From assembly GCF_001434585.1 (NCBI RefSeq), contig NZ_AZDB01000005.1, positions 1 through 64,000 on the forward strand: DNA of 64,000 nucleotides, written 5' to 3'. Below, piece by piece: positions 26,747-36,303 of this stretch. The notes beneath the pieces were generated by a model. The model was not told where the DNA came from. It saw only the letters and a list, made by a program, of their open reading frames with translations, and made no database searches. This stretch comes from Companilactobacillus crustorum JCM 15951 (GTDB lineage Bacteria > Bacillota > Bacilli > Lactobacillales > Lactobacillaceae). Numbering within the stretch: the first letter of the stretch is position 1; each line of letters begins with the position of its first letter. A program made the translations under genes and the position numbers.

Positions 26747-28570
26747 ATGGCAACGAGAATTCCTCAGGAATTCATAGATGAAGTTACCTCGAAGACCAAT
26801 ATTGTTGATGTAATTAGCAAGTATGTACAGCTAAAGAAGTCCGGTAAAAATCTGTTTGGACTTTGCCCGTTTCATGAAGAGCGAACCCCTTCGTTTTCTG
26901 TTGCAGAGGACAAGCAGATTTTTCACTGTTTTAGTTGTGGTCGTGGTGGAAATGTTTTTAAGTTTATTATGGAAATGGAAAGTAAGACTTTTCCAGAAGC
27001 TGTAATTGAAGTAGCTCAAATGGGCAACATTCCCGTTCCTGATCAATATGAAGCTAAAAACACACAATATCAAAATTCCGACAGTCAAACATTGTTAAAA
27101 ATGTATTCAGATGCGGCTAAGCTTTACAGTCATATTTTGATGAAGACTGAGAATGGTACTCCAGCGTTAAAGTATCTCAAGAATCGTGATCTTTCAGATG
27201 ACTTGATTCAAACTTTTGACATTGGTTATGCTCCAAACAATAACAATCTATTGTTACAGTTCTTCAAGGATCGAAATATCAGCGATGATATTTTAAGAAA
27301 GTCAGGATTGTTTGCTGAAAATCAAGAGGGTGAATTATTTGATCGTTTTCGTGATCGAGTGATGATTCCTATTACTGATGAATCAGGAAATATCATTGCT
27401 TTTTCTGGTCGAATTTTAGATAAAAATGCTTCAACAGCTAAATATTTAAATAGTCCAGAGACGGAGATTTTCAACAAAGGTAAAACTTTATTTAACCTTA
27501 ATAATGCTAAAAAAGAAATTCGCGAAAAGGGCAATGTGATTCTTTTTGAAGGATTTATGGATGTTATTAGTGCCTATAAGGCCGGTGTTACTAATGGTGT
27601 AGCCTCCATGGGAACAAGTTTAACCGACCAGCAGCTATATGTTTTAAGTCGTTTAACTAATCAAATCAATGTCTGTTACGATGGCGATGATCCTGGTGTC
27701 GAAGCCACTTATCGAGCATTGACACAGTTAACTGATGAACGGTTTAGTTATGGGGTAATTAGTATTCCCGACAAAAAGGATCCTGATGAATACGTCAGAA
27801 CTGAAGGGGCACAAAAGTTTCAAAGTTTGGCCAATAATGGCGTTCAAACGCCAATCTCCTTTATTCTGAATTATTTTAAACGTAACTACAACTTAAATAA
27901 CGAGCATGATCAGTTAGAATTTTTGAATCAGTCATTACATGAAATAGTTAAGCTACAATCGCCAGTTGAAATTGATATGTACGTTGGCAAGGTTGCTGAA
28001 GAAATGAATGTTTCGAAAGAAGCAATCAACAAAGAATTAGACGCTTTACGACGTCAAATCGAAATTCAAAAACCAGCCAACAATTATAAAGATGTTCAAC
28101 AAAAGGCTTTAGAAAAAGTTACTTCAAGTGTTAGGCCCAAATCTAATCGATTAGAGAAATCAGAGCGTTATTTATTATATTGGGCCATTAATTTTCCTGA
28201 AGTTAGAATAAACTTAAAAGGCGATGGTTTTAAATTTATTCATCAAGATTATCAACGGATTTTTGAAGCTCTGTTATCTTATATAGAAGAGGAAAAAATT
28301 GACGATGAAGTTAATATATCCGATTTTATGAATGTTTTGGAAGATAATGATAAAAATCTTTTGGCAGAATTAGAAATGATGAATATGCCTGAGGATTATA
28401 ACGATCAAGAAATTGATGATTATATTACCAATATTAAGAATTCTAGTTTGGAATCTCAGCTTAATGAGATTAATGAACAATTAAAGAAAGCGGCGATGGT
28501 AGGTGACAATAAATTGCAGCTAGAGTTAACTAAGCAATTGATTGATGTTCGAAGAATCCTTAGCAATTAA
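26747..28570 (+). CDS. dnaG: DNA primase
   Basis: A 607-residue DnaG that makes RNA primers at the replication fork. The N-terminal CHC2 zinc finger (CPFHEERTPSF...FHCFSCGRGG) is followed by the TOPRIM catalytic core with VILFEGFMDVISAYKAG and CYDGDDPG. A helical C-terminal helicase-binding domain ends the protein. The ATG at 26747 follows GAGGAGGTGA; an in-frame GTG 9 bases earlier overlaps that site. It is the first gene of the classical dnaG-rpoD operon. Confidence 0.97.
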   Translation: MATRIPQEFIDEVTSKTNIVDVISKYVQLKKSGKNLFGLCPFHEERTPSFSVAEDKQIFHCFSCGRGGNVFKFIMEMESKTFPEAVIEVAQMGNIPVPDQYEAKNTQYQNSDSQTLLKMYSDAAKLYSHILMKTENGTPALKYLKNRDLSDDLIQTFDIGYAPNNNNLLLQFFKDRNISDDILRKSGLFAENQEGELFDRFRDRVMIPITDESGNIIAFSGRILDKNASTAKYLNSPETEIFNKGKTLFNLNNAKKEIREKGNVILFEGFMDVISAYKAGVTNGVASMGTSLTDQQLYVLSRLTNQINVCYDGDDPGVEATYRALTQLTDERFSYGVISIPDKKDPDEYVRTEGAQKFQSLANNGVQTPISFILNYFKRNYNLNNEHDQLEFLNQSLHEIVKLQSPVEIDMYVGKVAEEMNVSKEAINKELDALRRQIEIQKPANNYKDVQQKALEKVTSSVRPKSNRLEKSERYLLYWAINFPEVRINLKGDGFKFIHQDYQRIFEALLSYIEEEKIDDEVNISDFMNVLEDNDKNLLAELEMMNMPEDYNDQEIDDYITNIKNSSLESQLNEINEQLKKAAMVGDNKLQLELTKQLIDVRRILSN

Positions 28571-28593
28571 GCATACTGGAGGAATAAATATAT

Positions 28594-29712
28594 ATGGCAA
28601 CTACTAAAAAACCAGCAGTATCAAAAGAATTAAAAACTGCTACAAAGAAACTTATCAAAGATCTTAAAAAGACTGGTAAGATTACTGAAGATGATCTTCA
28701 AGAAAAGATTATCAAGCCTTATAAACTTAAAGGCGATGCTTTGACTAACTTTGTTAGTGAACTTGAAGATGTCGGTATCGGTGTTGTGGACGATAAGGGC
28801 AATCCAAGTAAATTAGCACTTCTTAAAGAAAAGAAAGAAGCAAAGAAGACTAAGAAGAACGATACAACTCCTCCAACTGATATCAAAGTTAATGATCCAG
28901 TTAGAATGTATCTGAAGGAAATTGGTCGTGTTCCTTTGCTTAATGCCCAACAAGAAGTTGATCTTGCTTTGAAGATTGAACAAGGTGATGAAGAAGCTAA
29001 GCAAAAATTAGCTGAAGCTAACTTGCGTTTGGTTGTTTCTATTGCTAAGAGATATGTTGGTCGTGGAATGCAATTCTTGGATCTTATTCAAGAAGGTAAT
29101 ATGGGACTAATGAAGGCGGTTGAAAAGTTTGATTATCGTCTAGGATTTAAGTTCTCTACTTATGCAACCTGGTGGATCAGACAGGCCATTACGCGTGCTA
29201 TTGCCGATCAAGCCAGAACTATTCGTATCCCAGTACATATGGTTGAAACAATCAATAAGTTGATCAGAATTCAACGTCAATTGCTTCAAGATTTAGGTCG
29301 TGAACCACTTCCTGAAGAAATTGGTGCTGAAATGGATATGCCTACTGGCAAAGTTCGTGATATTTTGAAGATTGCTCAAGAGCCAGTTTCATTGGAAACA
29401 CCTATTGGTGAAGAGGATGACTCGCATCTTGGTGATTTCATCGAAGATTCAGATGCTACAAGTCCTGAAGATCACGCTTCATATGAACTATTGAAGGAAC
29501 AATTGGAAAATGTTTTGGACACTTTGACAGATCGAGAAGAAAACGTGCTTCGTCTTCGTTTCGGTTTGGATGATGGACGTACTAGAACACTTGAAGAAGT
29601 TGGTAAAGTCTTTGGCGTTACTCGTGAGAGAATCCGTCAGATTGAAGCCAAGGCTTTGAGAAAGCTACGTCACCCTTCAAGATCTAAACAATTAAAAGAT
29701 TTTCTTGAATAG
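28594..29712 (+). CDS. rpoD: Primary RNA polymerase sigma factor
   Basis: A 372-residue sigma-A. A lysine-rich N-terminal region resembles region 1.1, then 1.2 ([14 protein letters not shown]), region 2 with the -10-reading [20 protein letters not shown], region 3, and region 4.2 ([18 protein letters not shown]). GGAGG precedes the ATG, 23 bases after dnaG. It is followed by a terminator. Confidence 0.98.
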   Translation: MATTKKPAVSKELKTATKKLIKDLKKTGKITEDDLQEKIIKPYKLKGDALTNFVSELEDVGIGVVDDKGNPSKLALLKEKKEAKKTKKNDTTPPTDIKVNDPVRMYLKEIGRVPLLNAQQEVDLALKIEQGDEEAKQKLAEANLRLVVSIAKRYVGRGMQFLDLIQEGNMGLMKAVEKFDYRLGFKFSTYATWWIRQAITRAIADQARTIRIPVHMVETINKLIRIQRQLLQDLGREPLPEEIGAEMDMPTGKVRDILKIAQEPVSLETPIGEEDDSHLGDFIEDSDATSPEDHASYELLKEQLENVLDTLTDREENVLRLRFGLDDGRTRTLEEVGKVFGVTRERIRQIEAKALRKLRHPSRSKQLKDFLE

Positions 29713-29720
29713 ATGAAAAT

Positions 29721-29745
29721 AAGGATTGCCATTTGGTGGTCCTTT
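29721..29745 (+). terminator. Terminator of dnaG-rpoD
   Basis: AAGGATTGCC pairs with GGTGGTCCTT (two or three G-U pairs), then TTTTT. Confidence 0.7.
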
Positions 29746-29896
29746 TTATTTTGTTCTTGAATTTAAATATCATGCTAGATAAATTTTATGGAAACAAGAC
29801 ATTTTTATAAATATGTTTCTGAAAATTAAGGTTTTTAGTTTATATTTTTCTGTTTTTTGATTTACAATTAATATATCTATTTTTTTGGAGGATGTT

Positions 29897-31093
29897 ATGT
29901 TAGATAAAAAGATTTACGACGAAATATTTTCACGTTCATTTACTATTCCGATCAAGGTTATCTTTTGGGATGGAAAAGAAAAGACTTATGGACCAGAAGG
30001 AAAGTCTGATATAACTATTAAGTTTAATGACAAAGTTCCTATTTCTGACGTTGTAAAACATGCTACGCTTACTTTAGGTGAAGCATATATGGATAAAAAA
30101 ATTGAAATTGAAGGTTCAATTCAAAAATTAATTACTTCTGCTTATACACAATCAGACAGTTTCATGTCTAGTTTAAAATTAAAAAAATATATTCCTAAGT
30201 TCAATCATTCTGAAGAAGGAAATAAAAAGGAAATTCAAGAGCATTACGATATTGGTAATGATTTTTACAAGCTATGGCTTGATAAGACTATGACTTACTC
30301 ATGTGCTTATTTCAGAACTCCAGAAGATACTTTGGAGCAAGCTCAAATGAATAAGGTTCATCATATTCTTAATAAATTAAATACTAAACCTGGCGAAACA
30401 ATTCTTGATATTGGCTGTGGCTGGGGAACAATGATGTTCACTGCAGCTAAGGAGTATGGTCTTAAAGCTAAAGGTGTTACTCTTAGTCAAGAACAATATG
30501 ACTATGTAAACCAAAAGATTCAAGATGAGAATTTAGGCGACCAAATGGAAGTTATGTTGGAAGATTATCGTGAAGTTAGCGAAAAATTCGATCATGTTGT
30601 TTCCGTTGGTATGTTCGAACACGTTGGTAAAGATAATTTACCAGGATATTTCAAGACTGTAAAAGATGTCTTGAAACCAGATGGCAATGCTTTGATTCAT
30701 GGTATTACAGGACAACATTATGGTGTTGGTGTTGATGCTTGGCTAGTTAAATATATCTTCCCAGGTGGCTATATTCCTGATGTTAAGGAAAATGTTGGAC
30801 ATATTTTGGATGCTGGATTACAAATTGACGATCTTGAACCATTGCGTCGTCATTATCAAAAGACTGTTGAAATTTGGGATCGTAATTTTAACAAAGTTGA
30901 AGATAAGGTTAACGAAATGTATGGCGAAAGATTTGTTCGAATGTGGGATTTGTATCTTCAAGCCTGTGCTGCTTCATTTGAAAGTGGCAATATCGATGTT
31001 ATCCAATTCTTATTGACTAATGGAGCTAGTGGTACAGCAATGCCAATGACACGTGAATACATGACAGACTTAGATAAAAAGACTGCAGAATAG
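29897..31093 (+). CDS. cfa: Cyclopropane-fatty-acyl-phospholipid synthase
   Basis: A 398-residue Cfa that adds a methylene from SAM to unsaturated membrane acyl chains, a stress-linked modification typical of lactobacilli. The SAM motif is [13 protein letters not shown], preceded by [24 protein letters not shown]. Further family motifs are GMFEHVG and the late [14 protein letters not shown]. The ATG at 29897 follows GGAGGATG. trmK starts 9 bases downstream, so cfa heads an operon. Confidence 0.95.
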   Translation: MLDKKIYDEIFSRSFTIPIKVIFWDGKEKTYGPEGKSDITIKFNDKVPISDVVKHATLTLGEAYMDKKIEIEGSIQKLITSAYTQSDSFMSSLKLKKYIPKFNHSEEGNKKEIQEHYDIGNDFYKLWLDKTMTYSCAYFRTPEDTLEQAQMNKVHHILNKLNTKPGETILDIGCGWGTMMFTAAKEYGLKAKGVTLSQEQYDYVNQKIQDENLGDQMEVMLEDYREVSEKFDHVVSVGMFEHVGKDNLPGYFKTVKDVLKPDGNALIHGITGQHYGVGVDAWLVKYIFPGGYIPDVKENVGHILDAGLQIDDLEPLRRHYQKTVEIWDRNFNKVEDKVNEMYGERFVRMWDLYLQACAASFESGNIDVIQFLLTNGASGTAMPMTREYMTDLDKKTAE

Positions 31094-31101
31094 AGGATAA
31101 A

Positions 31102-31791
31102 GTGACTTTACTTTCAAAGAGATTACAAGCTGTTTACCAAATGGTTGATACGAATACCAGAGTGGCTGATATTGGATCAGATCATGCCTATTTGCCAGTT
31201 GAATTAATTGAACAAGGTATAGCGTCTTATGCGATAGCTGGAGAAGTCGCACCAGGTCCTATGTCACGTTCTAAAAAAGACGTAGATAAATTTGGCCTTA
31301 GTGGCAAAATTGATGTCCGTTTGGGCGATGGCTTAGCCGTTATTAAAGAAAATGACCACATTCAAACAGTCGTAATAGCTGGAATGGGTGGTATTTTAAT
31401 TCAAGATATTCTCACTCGTGCAACTGTGGAACAATTGTCGCATGTTCAGACACTAATCTTACAGCCTAATATTGGTGAACCCTTGGTGCGTCATTGGTTA
31501 GTTGAAAATAATTTTAAGATTGTTGACGAAGATATTGTGGCAGAAGATAATCATGTTTATGAAATTATTAAGGCTCAAAAGACTGATGCAGCAATTTCTT
31601 TAAGTGAACCAGAATTTTTAATGGGACCAATTTTAATACAGAAAAAAACACCAACTTTTGTCGCTAAATGGCAACATAAATTACAGGGCTACCATAAAGC
31701 TGTGACTAATATGAAACGTGCTAAACAAATTGATCAGGCAAAAATTGATGTAATGAACCAATATATTAAATATATTGAGGAGATACTCTAA
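31102..31791 (+). CDS. trmK: tRNA (adenine-22-N1)-methyltransferase
   Basis: A 229-residue TrmK that methylates A22 in the D-arm of tRNAs using SAM. Motif I is ADIGSDHAYLPVEL, and the family motif VIAGMGGILIQDIL follows. It starts at GTG with GAGGA upstream. The stop overlaps the start of the Nif3-like gene, the standard Firmicutes pairing. Confidence 0.94.
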   Translation: MTLLSKRLQAVYQMVDTNTRVADIGSDHAYLPVELIEQGIASYAIAGEVAPGPMSRSKKDVDKFGLSGKIDVRLGDGLAVIKENDHIQTVVIAGMGGILIQDILTRATVEQLSHVQTLILQPNIGEPLVRHWLVENNFKIVDEDIVAEDNHVYEIIKAQKTDAAISLSEPEFLMGPILIQKKTPTFVAKWQHKLQGYHKAVTNMKRAKQIDQAKIDVMNQYIKYIEEIL

Positions 31792-32582
31792 TGGTTAAAG
31801 TTCAAGATATTATTAATAGAATTGAAGAATTTGCTCCATTATCAATTAAGATGGATGGCGATCCAACAGGTTTTCAATTGGGAGATCGTCAACAGACTGT
31901 ACAACGGGTTATGACAACTTTGGATGTACGTCCTAATGTTGTGGCTGAAGCAATCGATAAAAAAGTCGATTTGATCGTAGCGCATCATCCAGTGATGTTT
32001 CGTGCAGCTCATAATTTAGATTTATCTTCACCGCAAAATAAAATGTATCGTGATCTTTTGTCGCATAATATTTCGGTATATGCTAGTCATACTAATTTAG
32101 ATAAAGCACATAATGGAATGAACGATTGGTTAATGGAAGAGCTTGGCTTGCAGAATGCTCGCTTCTTGGACGAAGACGACGATTATTCGATTGGTCGGAT
32201 GGGCGAACTAGAAAAACCAATGGAATTGGTCGATTTTGCTAAGATGGTTCGAGATGCTTATCATGTTAAAAATTTACGCTTTGTTAAGTCCGATTTAGGA
32301 CAAAAAGTTAAAAAGGTTGCCATTATTGGTGGCGATGCTGGTAAGTTTTATCCCGAAGTCTTAAAAGCTGGCGCTGATACCTTTATTACTGGGGATGTTT
32401 ATTATCATACGGCTCATGATATGATGGCTAATGGTTTAAATGTAGTTGATCCAGGGCATCATATTGAAGCTGTTTTTATAGAAAGAATGGCAAGTATCTT
32501 AAATGATTGGAAAAAATCTAATAAACTGGAATTAGATATAGTACAATCAGAGGTAGATACAGAACCATATAACTTTTTATAG
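31791..32582 (+). CDS. Nif3-like dinuclear metal centre hexameric protein
   Basis: 263 residues of the GTP cyclohydrolase I type 2/NIF3 family. The metal-binding segments are visible: IVAHHPVMF, SHTNLDKAHNGMNDWL and the C-terminal DPGHHIEAVFIERM. The biochemical role is not settled. It lacks the PII-like insertion found in longer homologues. Coupled to trmK by a TAATG-type overlap. Confidence 0.92.
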   Translation: MVKVQDIINRIEEFAPLSIKMDGDPTGFQLGDRQQTVQRVMTTLDVRPNVVAEAIDKKVDLIVAHHPVMFRAAHNLDLSSPQNKMYRDLLSHNISVYASHTNLDKAHNGMNDWLMEELGLQNARFLDEDDDYSIGRMGELEKPMELVDFAKMVRDAYHVKNLRFVKSDLGQKVKKVAIIGGDAGKFYPEVLKAGADTFITGDVYYHTAHDMMANGLNVVDPGHHIEAVFIERMASILNDWKKSNKLELDIVQSEVDTEPYNFL

Positions 32583-32595
32583 GGAGCGGATAAAA

Positions 32596-33840
32596 ATGGC
32601 ATTAAAATATGAAAAATTAATTCCTCGTTTTTTAGGGTATGTAAAACAAAATACTCGTTCAGATGAATATTCATACACAATTCCTTCAACTGAAAGACAA
32701 ACAGTCTTTTTGAAGAAATTAGCTGATGAATTGAATGAAATTGGTTTGAAAGATGTTAAAATCCGAAAAGTTGATTCATATTTGACTGCAGAATTGCCCT
32801 CAAATCTTGATCATGATGTTCCAGTGTTAGGCTTGATTTCACATATTGATACGGCAGATTTTAATTCAGAAAATATTCAGCCTCAAATCGTAGAAAATTA
32901 TGATGGCAAAAGTATTATTAAATTAGATGCTGCTGGTAAGTATGTTTTGGATCCAGTTGTTTTCCCATCACTAAAGAATTATGAAGGTCAAACATTAATT
33001 ACAACGAATGGTGAGACACTTTTAGGTTCAGATGATAAATCTGGTGTATCCGAAATTATTACGACTATGGAATATTTGATCAGTCATCCAGAGATCAAGC
33101 ACGGCAAGATTAAAATTGGTTTAGGACCTGATGAAGAAATTGGTACAGGTGCTAAGAATTTTGATGTTAAAGATTTTGGTTCTGATTTTGCTTATACCGT
33201 TGATGGTGGTCCAGTTGGACAGTTGGAGTATGAGACATTCAGTGCTGCTGGTTTAAAAGTTCATATTACAGGTAAAGATGTCCATCCTTCAGGTGCTAAG
33301 GGAATTATGGTCAACTCAATGTTGATTGCTAGTGAGTTTCAAAGCATGTTACCAGCTGACGAAGTACCTGAAAAAACTGAAGGACGAGAAGGATTCTTCT
33401 TGTTATGTGATGAGCAGGGAACAATCGATCATACTGATATGTCATATATTATCCGTGATTTCGAACGTGATGGTTTGGAAGCTCGTAAAAATAAAGTTAC
33501 TGAAATCGTTAAGAAATTAAATGACAAGTATGGTGCAGATACAGTTAAGATTGATATGGGTGATCAGTATTACAACATGTATGAGATTATGAAGGATCAT
33601 ATGGAAGTAGTTCATATTGCTGAGAAAGCTATGAAAAACCTTGGTATTGAGCCTGATGAAGCTCCTGTTCGTGGTGGTACAGATGGTTCAACCATTTCAT
33701 TTATGGGCTTGCCTACACCAAACTTATTTGCTGGTGGCGAGAATATGCATGGACGCTTTGAATATGTTTCTGAACAGGCCATGGAAAAAGCTGTTGATGT
33801 AATTCTTGAAATCATTAAATTAAATAGCGAAAATAAATAG
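32596..33840 (+). CDS. pepT: Peptidase T (tripeptidase)
   Basis: A 414-residue M20B metallopeptidase that releases N-terminal residues from tripeptides, part of LAB peptide nutrition. Zinc-site motifs: SHIDTADF, LLGSDDKSG, GPDEEIGTG and VDGGPVG, then HPSGAKG and VRGGTDGSTISFMGLPTPNLFAGG. A GGGAGCGG site precedes the ATG. Last gene of cfa-trmK-nif3-pepT. Confidence 0.96.
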   Translation: MALKYEKLIPRFLGYVKQNTRSDEYSYTIPSTERQTVFLKKLADELNEIGLKDVKIRKVDSYLTAELPSNLDHDVPVLGLISHIDTADFNSENIQPQIVENYDGKSIIKLDAAGKYVLDPVVFPSLKNYEGQTLITTNGETLLGSDDKSGVSEIITTMEYLISHPEIKHGKIKIGLGPDEEIGTGAKNFDVKDFGSDFAYTVDGGPVGQLEYETFSAAGLKVHITGKDVHPSGAKGIMVNSMLIASEFQSMLPADEVPEKTEGREGFFLLCDEQGTIDHTDMSYIIRDFERDGLEARKNKVTEIVKKLNDKYGADTVKIDMGDQYYNMYEIMKDHMEVVHIAEKAMKNLGIEPDEAPVRGGTDGSTISFMGLPTPNLFAGGENMHGRFEYVSEQAMEKAVDVILEIIKLNSENK

Positions 33841-33856
33841 GTTATTATTGAATAGT

Positions 33857-33903
33857 AAAAAAACAGTGTCGTGACCAGAAATGGCTGCCGCACTGTTTTT
33901 TTT
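33857..33903 (+). terminator. Terminator of the cfa-pepT operon
   Basis: AAAAAACAGTG pairs with CACTGTTTTTT. The loop contains a further weak CCA/TGG pairing. Confidence 0.85.
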
Positions 33904-33964
33904 GTGAAAAAAATTAAGTTATTCTATGTAATACATTTTAAACGATTCTTATTAAATTAATTGC

Positions 33965-34012
33965 TTTACGAAAACATAAATATCAAAACTAAAACTTCGA
34001 CCAATTAACCCG
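33965..34012. repeat. Direct repeat copy 1 (left end of accessory segment)
   Basis: TTTACGAAAACATAAA (33965-33980) is followed by an A-rich stretch with AAAAC motifs and GACCAA. The same order of motifs recurs at 36598-36645, an imperfect ~48-bp direct repeat. The segment between carries a serine recombinase. Confidence 0.55.
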
Positions 34013-34022
34013 AAGTTTTTTA
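33991..34022. terminator. Terminator of the leftward P-loop gene, possibly bidirectional
   Basis: AAAACTTCG pairs with CGAAGTTTT across an 11-base loop, with short T runs on both strands. It overlaps the stop codon of the minus-strand gene. Confidence 0.65.
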
Positions 34023-34493
34023 TAATTGAGAAATAATTTCACTAGCAATAGTTGCTGCTGATTTAGCAGAGTTATCATACTTAATTGTTGAAAGTAACTG
34101 ATATTTTAAAAGATTCGCAATTGAGTTTTGAAACTCGTCGTCGTTTTTATTTTCATTAGTGAAATTCTGTAGGGAAGGAATGATAGATACCGGGGTTACT
34201 TTAACATCTTTTAAATCTAATCCTGCAAGAATTTCGTCAATGATCTTTTGTTGATCTAATTTCCAATAGAATATAATATTTTTTAATTCTGAATTCTTGA
34301 TGAAGGAGTTTAGTAAGAATATAATATTATCCATTACCATTTTTTGACTATTATTATTGGTAAAGGGCAGGTTTGTTTGCCCACACCAGTCTCCATCGAG
34401 AATAACGGCGTTGTTTAATTGTTGCATTAATAATTTAGAAACAGTTACTTTATCGGATCTTTCAGTTCCACCAATCAAAATTAGGTTTTTCAT
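34020..34493 (-). CDS. P-loop kinase-like protein with degenerate Walker A
   Basis: 157 residues. The N-terminal LILIGGTERSDKVTVSKLL occupies the place of a P-loop in small AAA/nucleotide-kinase proteins (expected GGTxGxGKTT). The second glycine is replaced by Asp and the Lys is followed by Val, so nucleotide binding is doubtful. LDGDWCGQTNLPF resembles the acceptor segment of such kinases. Start set by GGAGGT before ATG (34493). A minus-strand TATAAT lies at 34522-34527. Function unknown. Confidence 0.65.
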   Translation of the reverse strand: MKNLILIGGTERSDKVTVSKLLMQQLNNAVILDGDWCGQTNLPFTNNNSQKMVMDNIIFLLNSFIKNSELKNIIFYWKLDQQKIIDEILAGLDLKDVKVTPVSIIPSLQNFTNENKNDDEFQNSIANLLKYQLLSTIKYDNSAKSAATIASEIISQL

Positions 34494-34739
34494 TATTACC
34501 TCCAAAATATCATATGCATTTATTATAGTACGAAACGAAGGTCACTTTTTAATTGATTGTTTAATTCAGGGAAGAATGGTTTAATCTATGAATTAAATAA
34601 CTTTTCAATATTCTTATTATTTTAAATAAATCTTCTTTTAAATTGATGATTTTATATTTTCTTACAATCTATGTACCATTTTGATTAGAAAATGATCATA
34701 ATAGTCCATTGTATGTTTAATATTATAAGGAGTGTTTTT

Positions 34740-35387
34740 TTGGCAAATACAACAAAGAAAAAAAAGATCAATATCGGATATATTAGAGTATCTACTGCCG
34801 AAGATCGTCAAAAGCTGGGATATGAGGCGCAAAAAAGAATTCTGAATGATTATGCAATAGATTATTTATATGGGGAAAAGATTAGTGGTCGAAAGGATGA
34901 TCGTCCAGAGTTCAATAAGGCGATTAAAAGAGCAAAATCATTAGCTAAAAAGGGATATACAGTAACATTTATTGTCGTTAAATTAGATCGTATTTCTAGA
35001 AAAATGTCTTCATTATTATTAATTTTAGAAGATTTAAAAAAATATAATATCTCTTTTAAATCAGTTAATGAAAATATTGCAACTGATACCGCTACAGGAA
35101 TACTAATGATGCAATTATTAGCTATGTTCAGTGAATTTGAAGTTAACACTTTGCGTACTAGAACTCGAGAAGCTTTAAAACAAGCAAAAATTGATGGCAA
35201 AGTTTTGGGACGTCCTAAAATAAATGAAAATATTAGAGATAAAATAGCTCTTATGTACCGTAATCCTGATTTATCAGTGCATGATGTTGCAATTAAGTGT
35301 AATGTCTCGGAGAGAACAGTGTACCGCATTGCTAAAGAAGGCAATTTAACGCGACAATATTCAAAAGGTACTTCATTTTTGAATTAA
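34740..35387 (+). CDS. Small serine recombinase (resolvase/invertase family)
   Basis: 215 residues. The catalytic domain opens with IGYIRVSTAEDR (nucleophilic Ser). It continues with YGEKISGRKDDRPEF, FIVVKLDRISRK (the conserved Leu-Asp-Arg) and the long E-helix region ending TREALKQAKIDGKVLGRPK. A C-terminal helix-turn-helix follows (LSVHDVAIKCNVSERTVYRIAKEG). The start is TTG at 34740 with AAGGAG 7 bases upstream. It rearranges DNA between short paired sites. No transposase accompanies it, and candidate sites lie immediately downstream. Confidence 0.9.
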   Translation: MANTTKKKKINIGYIRVSTAEDRQKLGYEAQKRILNDYAIDYLYGEKISGRKDDRPEFNKAIKRAKSLAKKGYTVTFIVVKLDRISRKMSSLLLILEDLKKYNISFKSVNENIATDTATGILMMQLLAMFSEFEVNTLRTRTREALKQAKIDGKVLGRPKINENIRDKIALMYRNPDLSVHDVAIKCNVSERTVYRIAKEGNLTRQYSKGTSFLN

Positions 35388-35482
35388 ACTGATGTTATAC
35401 TATTTATATAAAAATAATGATAATTCATGCCAATAACGAACGTTTTTGGCGGTTAATATTAATAAGGAAATAATACATATAA

Positions 35483-35528
35483 AGTGTTGATATAATAGTT
35501 TTTTTCTATTATGTCGGCACTTTTTTTT
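35483..35528 (+). terminator. Terminator of the recombinase gene
   Basis: AGTGTTGATATAATAG (35483-35498) pairs over its whole length, with a few G-U pairs, with CTATTATGTCGGCACT (35506-35521), then eight T. It lies inside the inverted repeats. Confidence 0.85.
35488..35496 (+). promoter_or_regulatory. Perfect extended -10 inside the terminator arm
   Basis: TGA-TATAAT at 35488-35496 would start transcription near 35503, in the hairpin loop, toward the gene at 35619. The same 9-mer serves the gene at 36304. No good -35 is seen. Confidence 0.4.
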
Positions 35529-35618
35529 GTTATGTCTTATTCGTTCGTTATTGTCATAGATATTGTTATGTAATCTAGAGGGATTTTTTAGAAAGTATTT
35601 ATAGGGAAGACCGAAAAA

Positions 35619-36074
35619 ATGACAAATTTGAAACAAACAAAACCACTTTTATTTGCAGAAATAAAGAAGGTCAACACTCAAAAGGCATTATTAGAAATTA
35701 ATGAAGTGTTAATGCCCAAACAGCAAGAATGGTTTTCTAAGGCATATTCAGATTATTTAGCTTTAATTGCTGATTCGAAATCGCAAATGAATCTTTTTGA
35801 ATCCCAAGAGCCCTTTGATACTGAGGTTTTAAGTAAATTGATAATCTTTGCTGATTCTATTGAAATACAGGGAAATCGGTACATCGATTTTTTGTTGAAT
35901 TTAGCTTTATACAAGCGTGTATTTGAGCAAAATTTAATCCCTGAAACGGAACTGATCGGTTATTCTGAAGAGATCGAGGCTTATTATTTGAAGGCTGAGA
36001 ATATTGAATTTTCTCGGAAGATGAAAAGCTTTTTGGCAGAGGCAAAGCAATTGAAAATCAAGGGCTTTTATTAA
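35619..36074 (+). CDS. Hypothetical protein (151 aa)
   Basis: 151 residues, predicted helical and acidic, without membrane segment or recognised motif. GGGAAGA stands 10 bases before the ATG. It follows the recombinase and the inverted sites, so it is the first gene that a promoter in that segment could drive. The frame continues past its stop into the remnant at 36099. Family not recognised. Confidence 0.65.
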   Translation: MTNLKQTKPLLFAEIKKVNTQKALLEINEVLMPKQQEWFSKAYSDYLALIADSKSQMNLFESQEPFDTEVLSKLIIFADSIEIQGNRYIDFLLNLALYKRVFEQNLIPETELIGYSEEIEAYYLKAENIEFSRKMKSFLAEAKQLKIKGFY

Positions 36075-36098
36075 TTTGAAACTTTAGATGTCTTTTGA

Positions 36099-36242
36099 AG
36101 GTTTGTTGAGAGAATTTTAAGAAAAAATTCTAAAAATAGTGATGGAATTAATCATGCAGCATCAATTATAGAAGGTGAAAAATTATATAGTAGGTATTTT
36201 GAGGTTTATGACAAAGATTTGGCTACGGTTTATCGAAATTAA
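36099..36242 (+). pseudogene. Possible gene remnant (47 codons, no start)
   Basis: The frame of the gene at 35619 continues after its TAA and a further TGA (36096-36098) with 47 open codons (RFVERILRK...YDKDLATVYRN) ending in TAA. No start codon or ribosome site is present. The composition is protein-like, so this may be a decayed gene end. Weak evidence. Confidence 0.3.
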
Positions 36243-36262
36243 GCACCTGGAAGATAATTTAT

Positions 36263-36271
36263 TGATATAAT
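36263..36271 (+). promoter_or_regulatory. Extended -10 promoter of the tautomerase gene
   Basis: TGA-TATAAT, 33 bases before the ATG at 36304. Confidence 0.55.
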
Positions 36272-36303
36272 AGGACTATCTTAATTATTGAGGAGAGTTA
36301 ATT

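Larger units (their letters stand above)
35426..35558. repeat. Inverted recombinase-like sites flanking a 99-bp segment
   Basis: ATGCCAATAACGAACG (35427-35442) and its inverted copy (35542-35557, one mismatch) face each other 99 bp apart, just after the serine recombinase gene. The left copy sits in a 22-bp near-perfect dyad (35429-35450) with central AA, the geometry of serine-recombinase crossover sites. The right copy has the AA centre but a weak second half. Either an invertible segment or a res-type array. Confidence 0.6.

Noticed and set aside
33965-33980. Competence sigma-factor box (TACGAATA-like)
   Set aside because: TACGAAAACA differs in the core, and the first copy is not upstream of any gene in the right orientation.
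34740-35387. Transposon resolvase of a complete transposon
   Set aside because: No transposase gene or terminal inverted repeats of a transposon are found around it.
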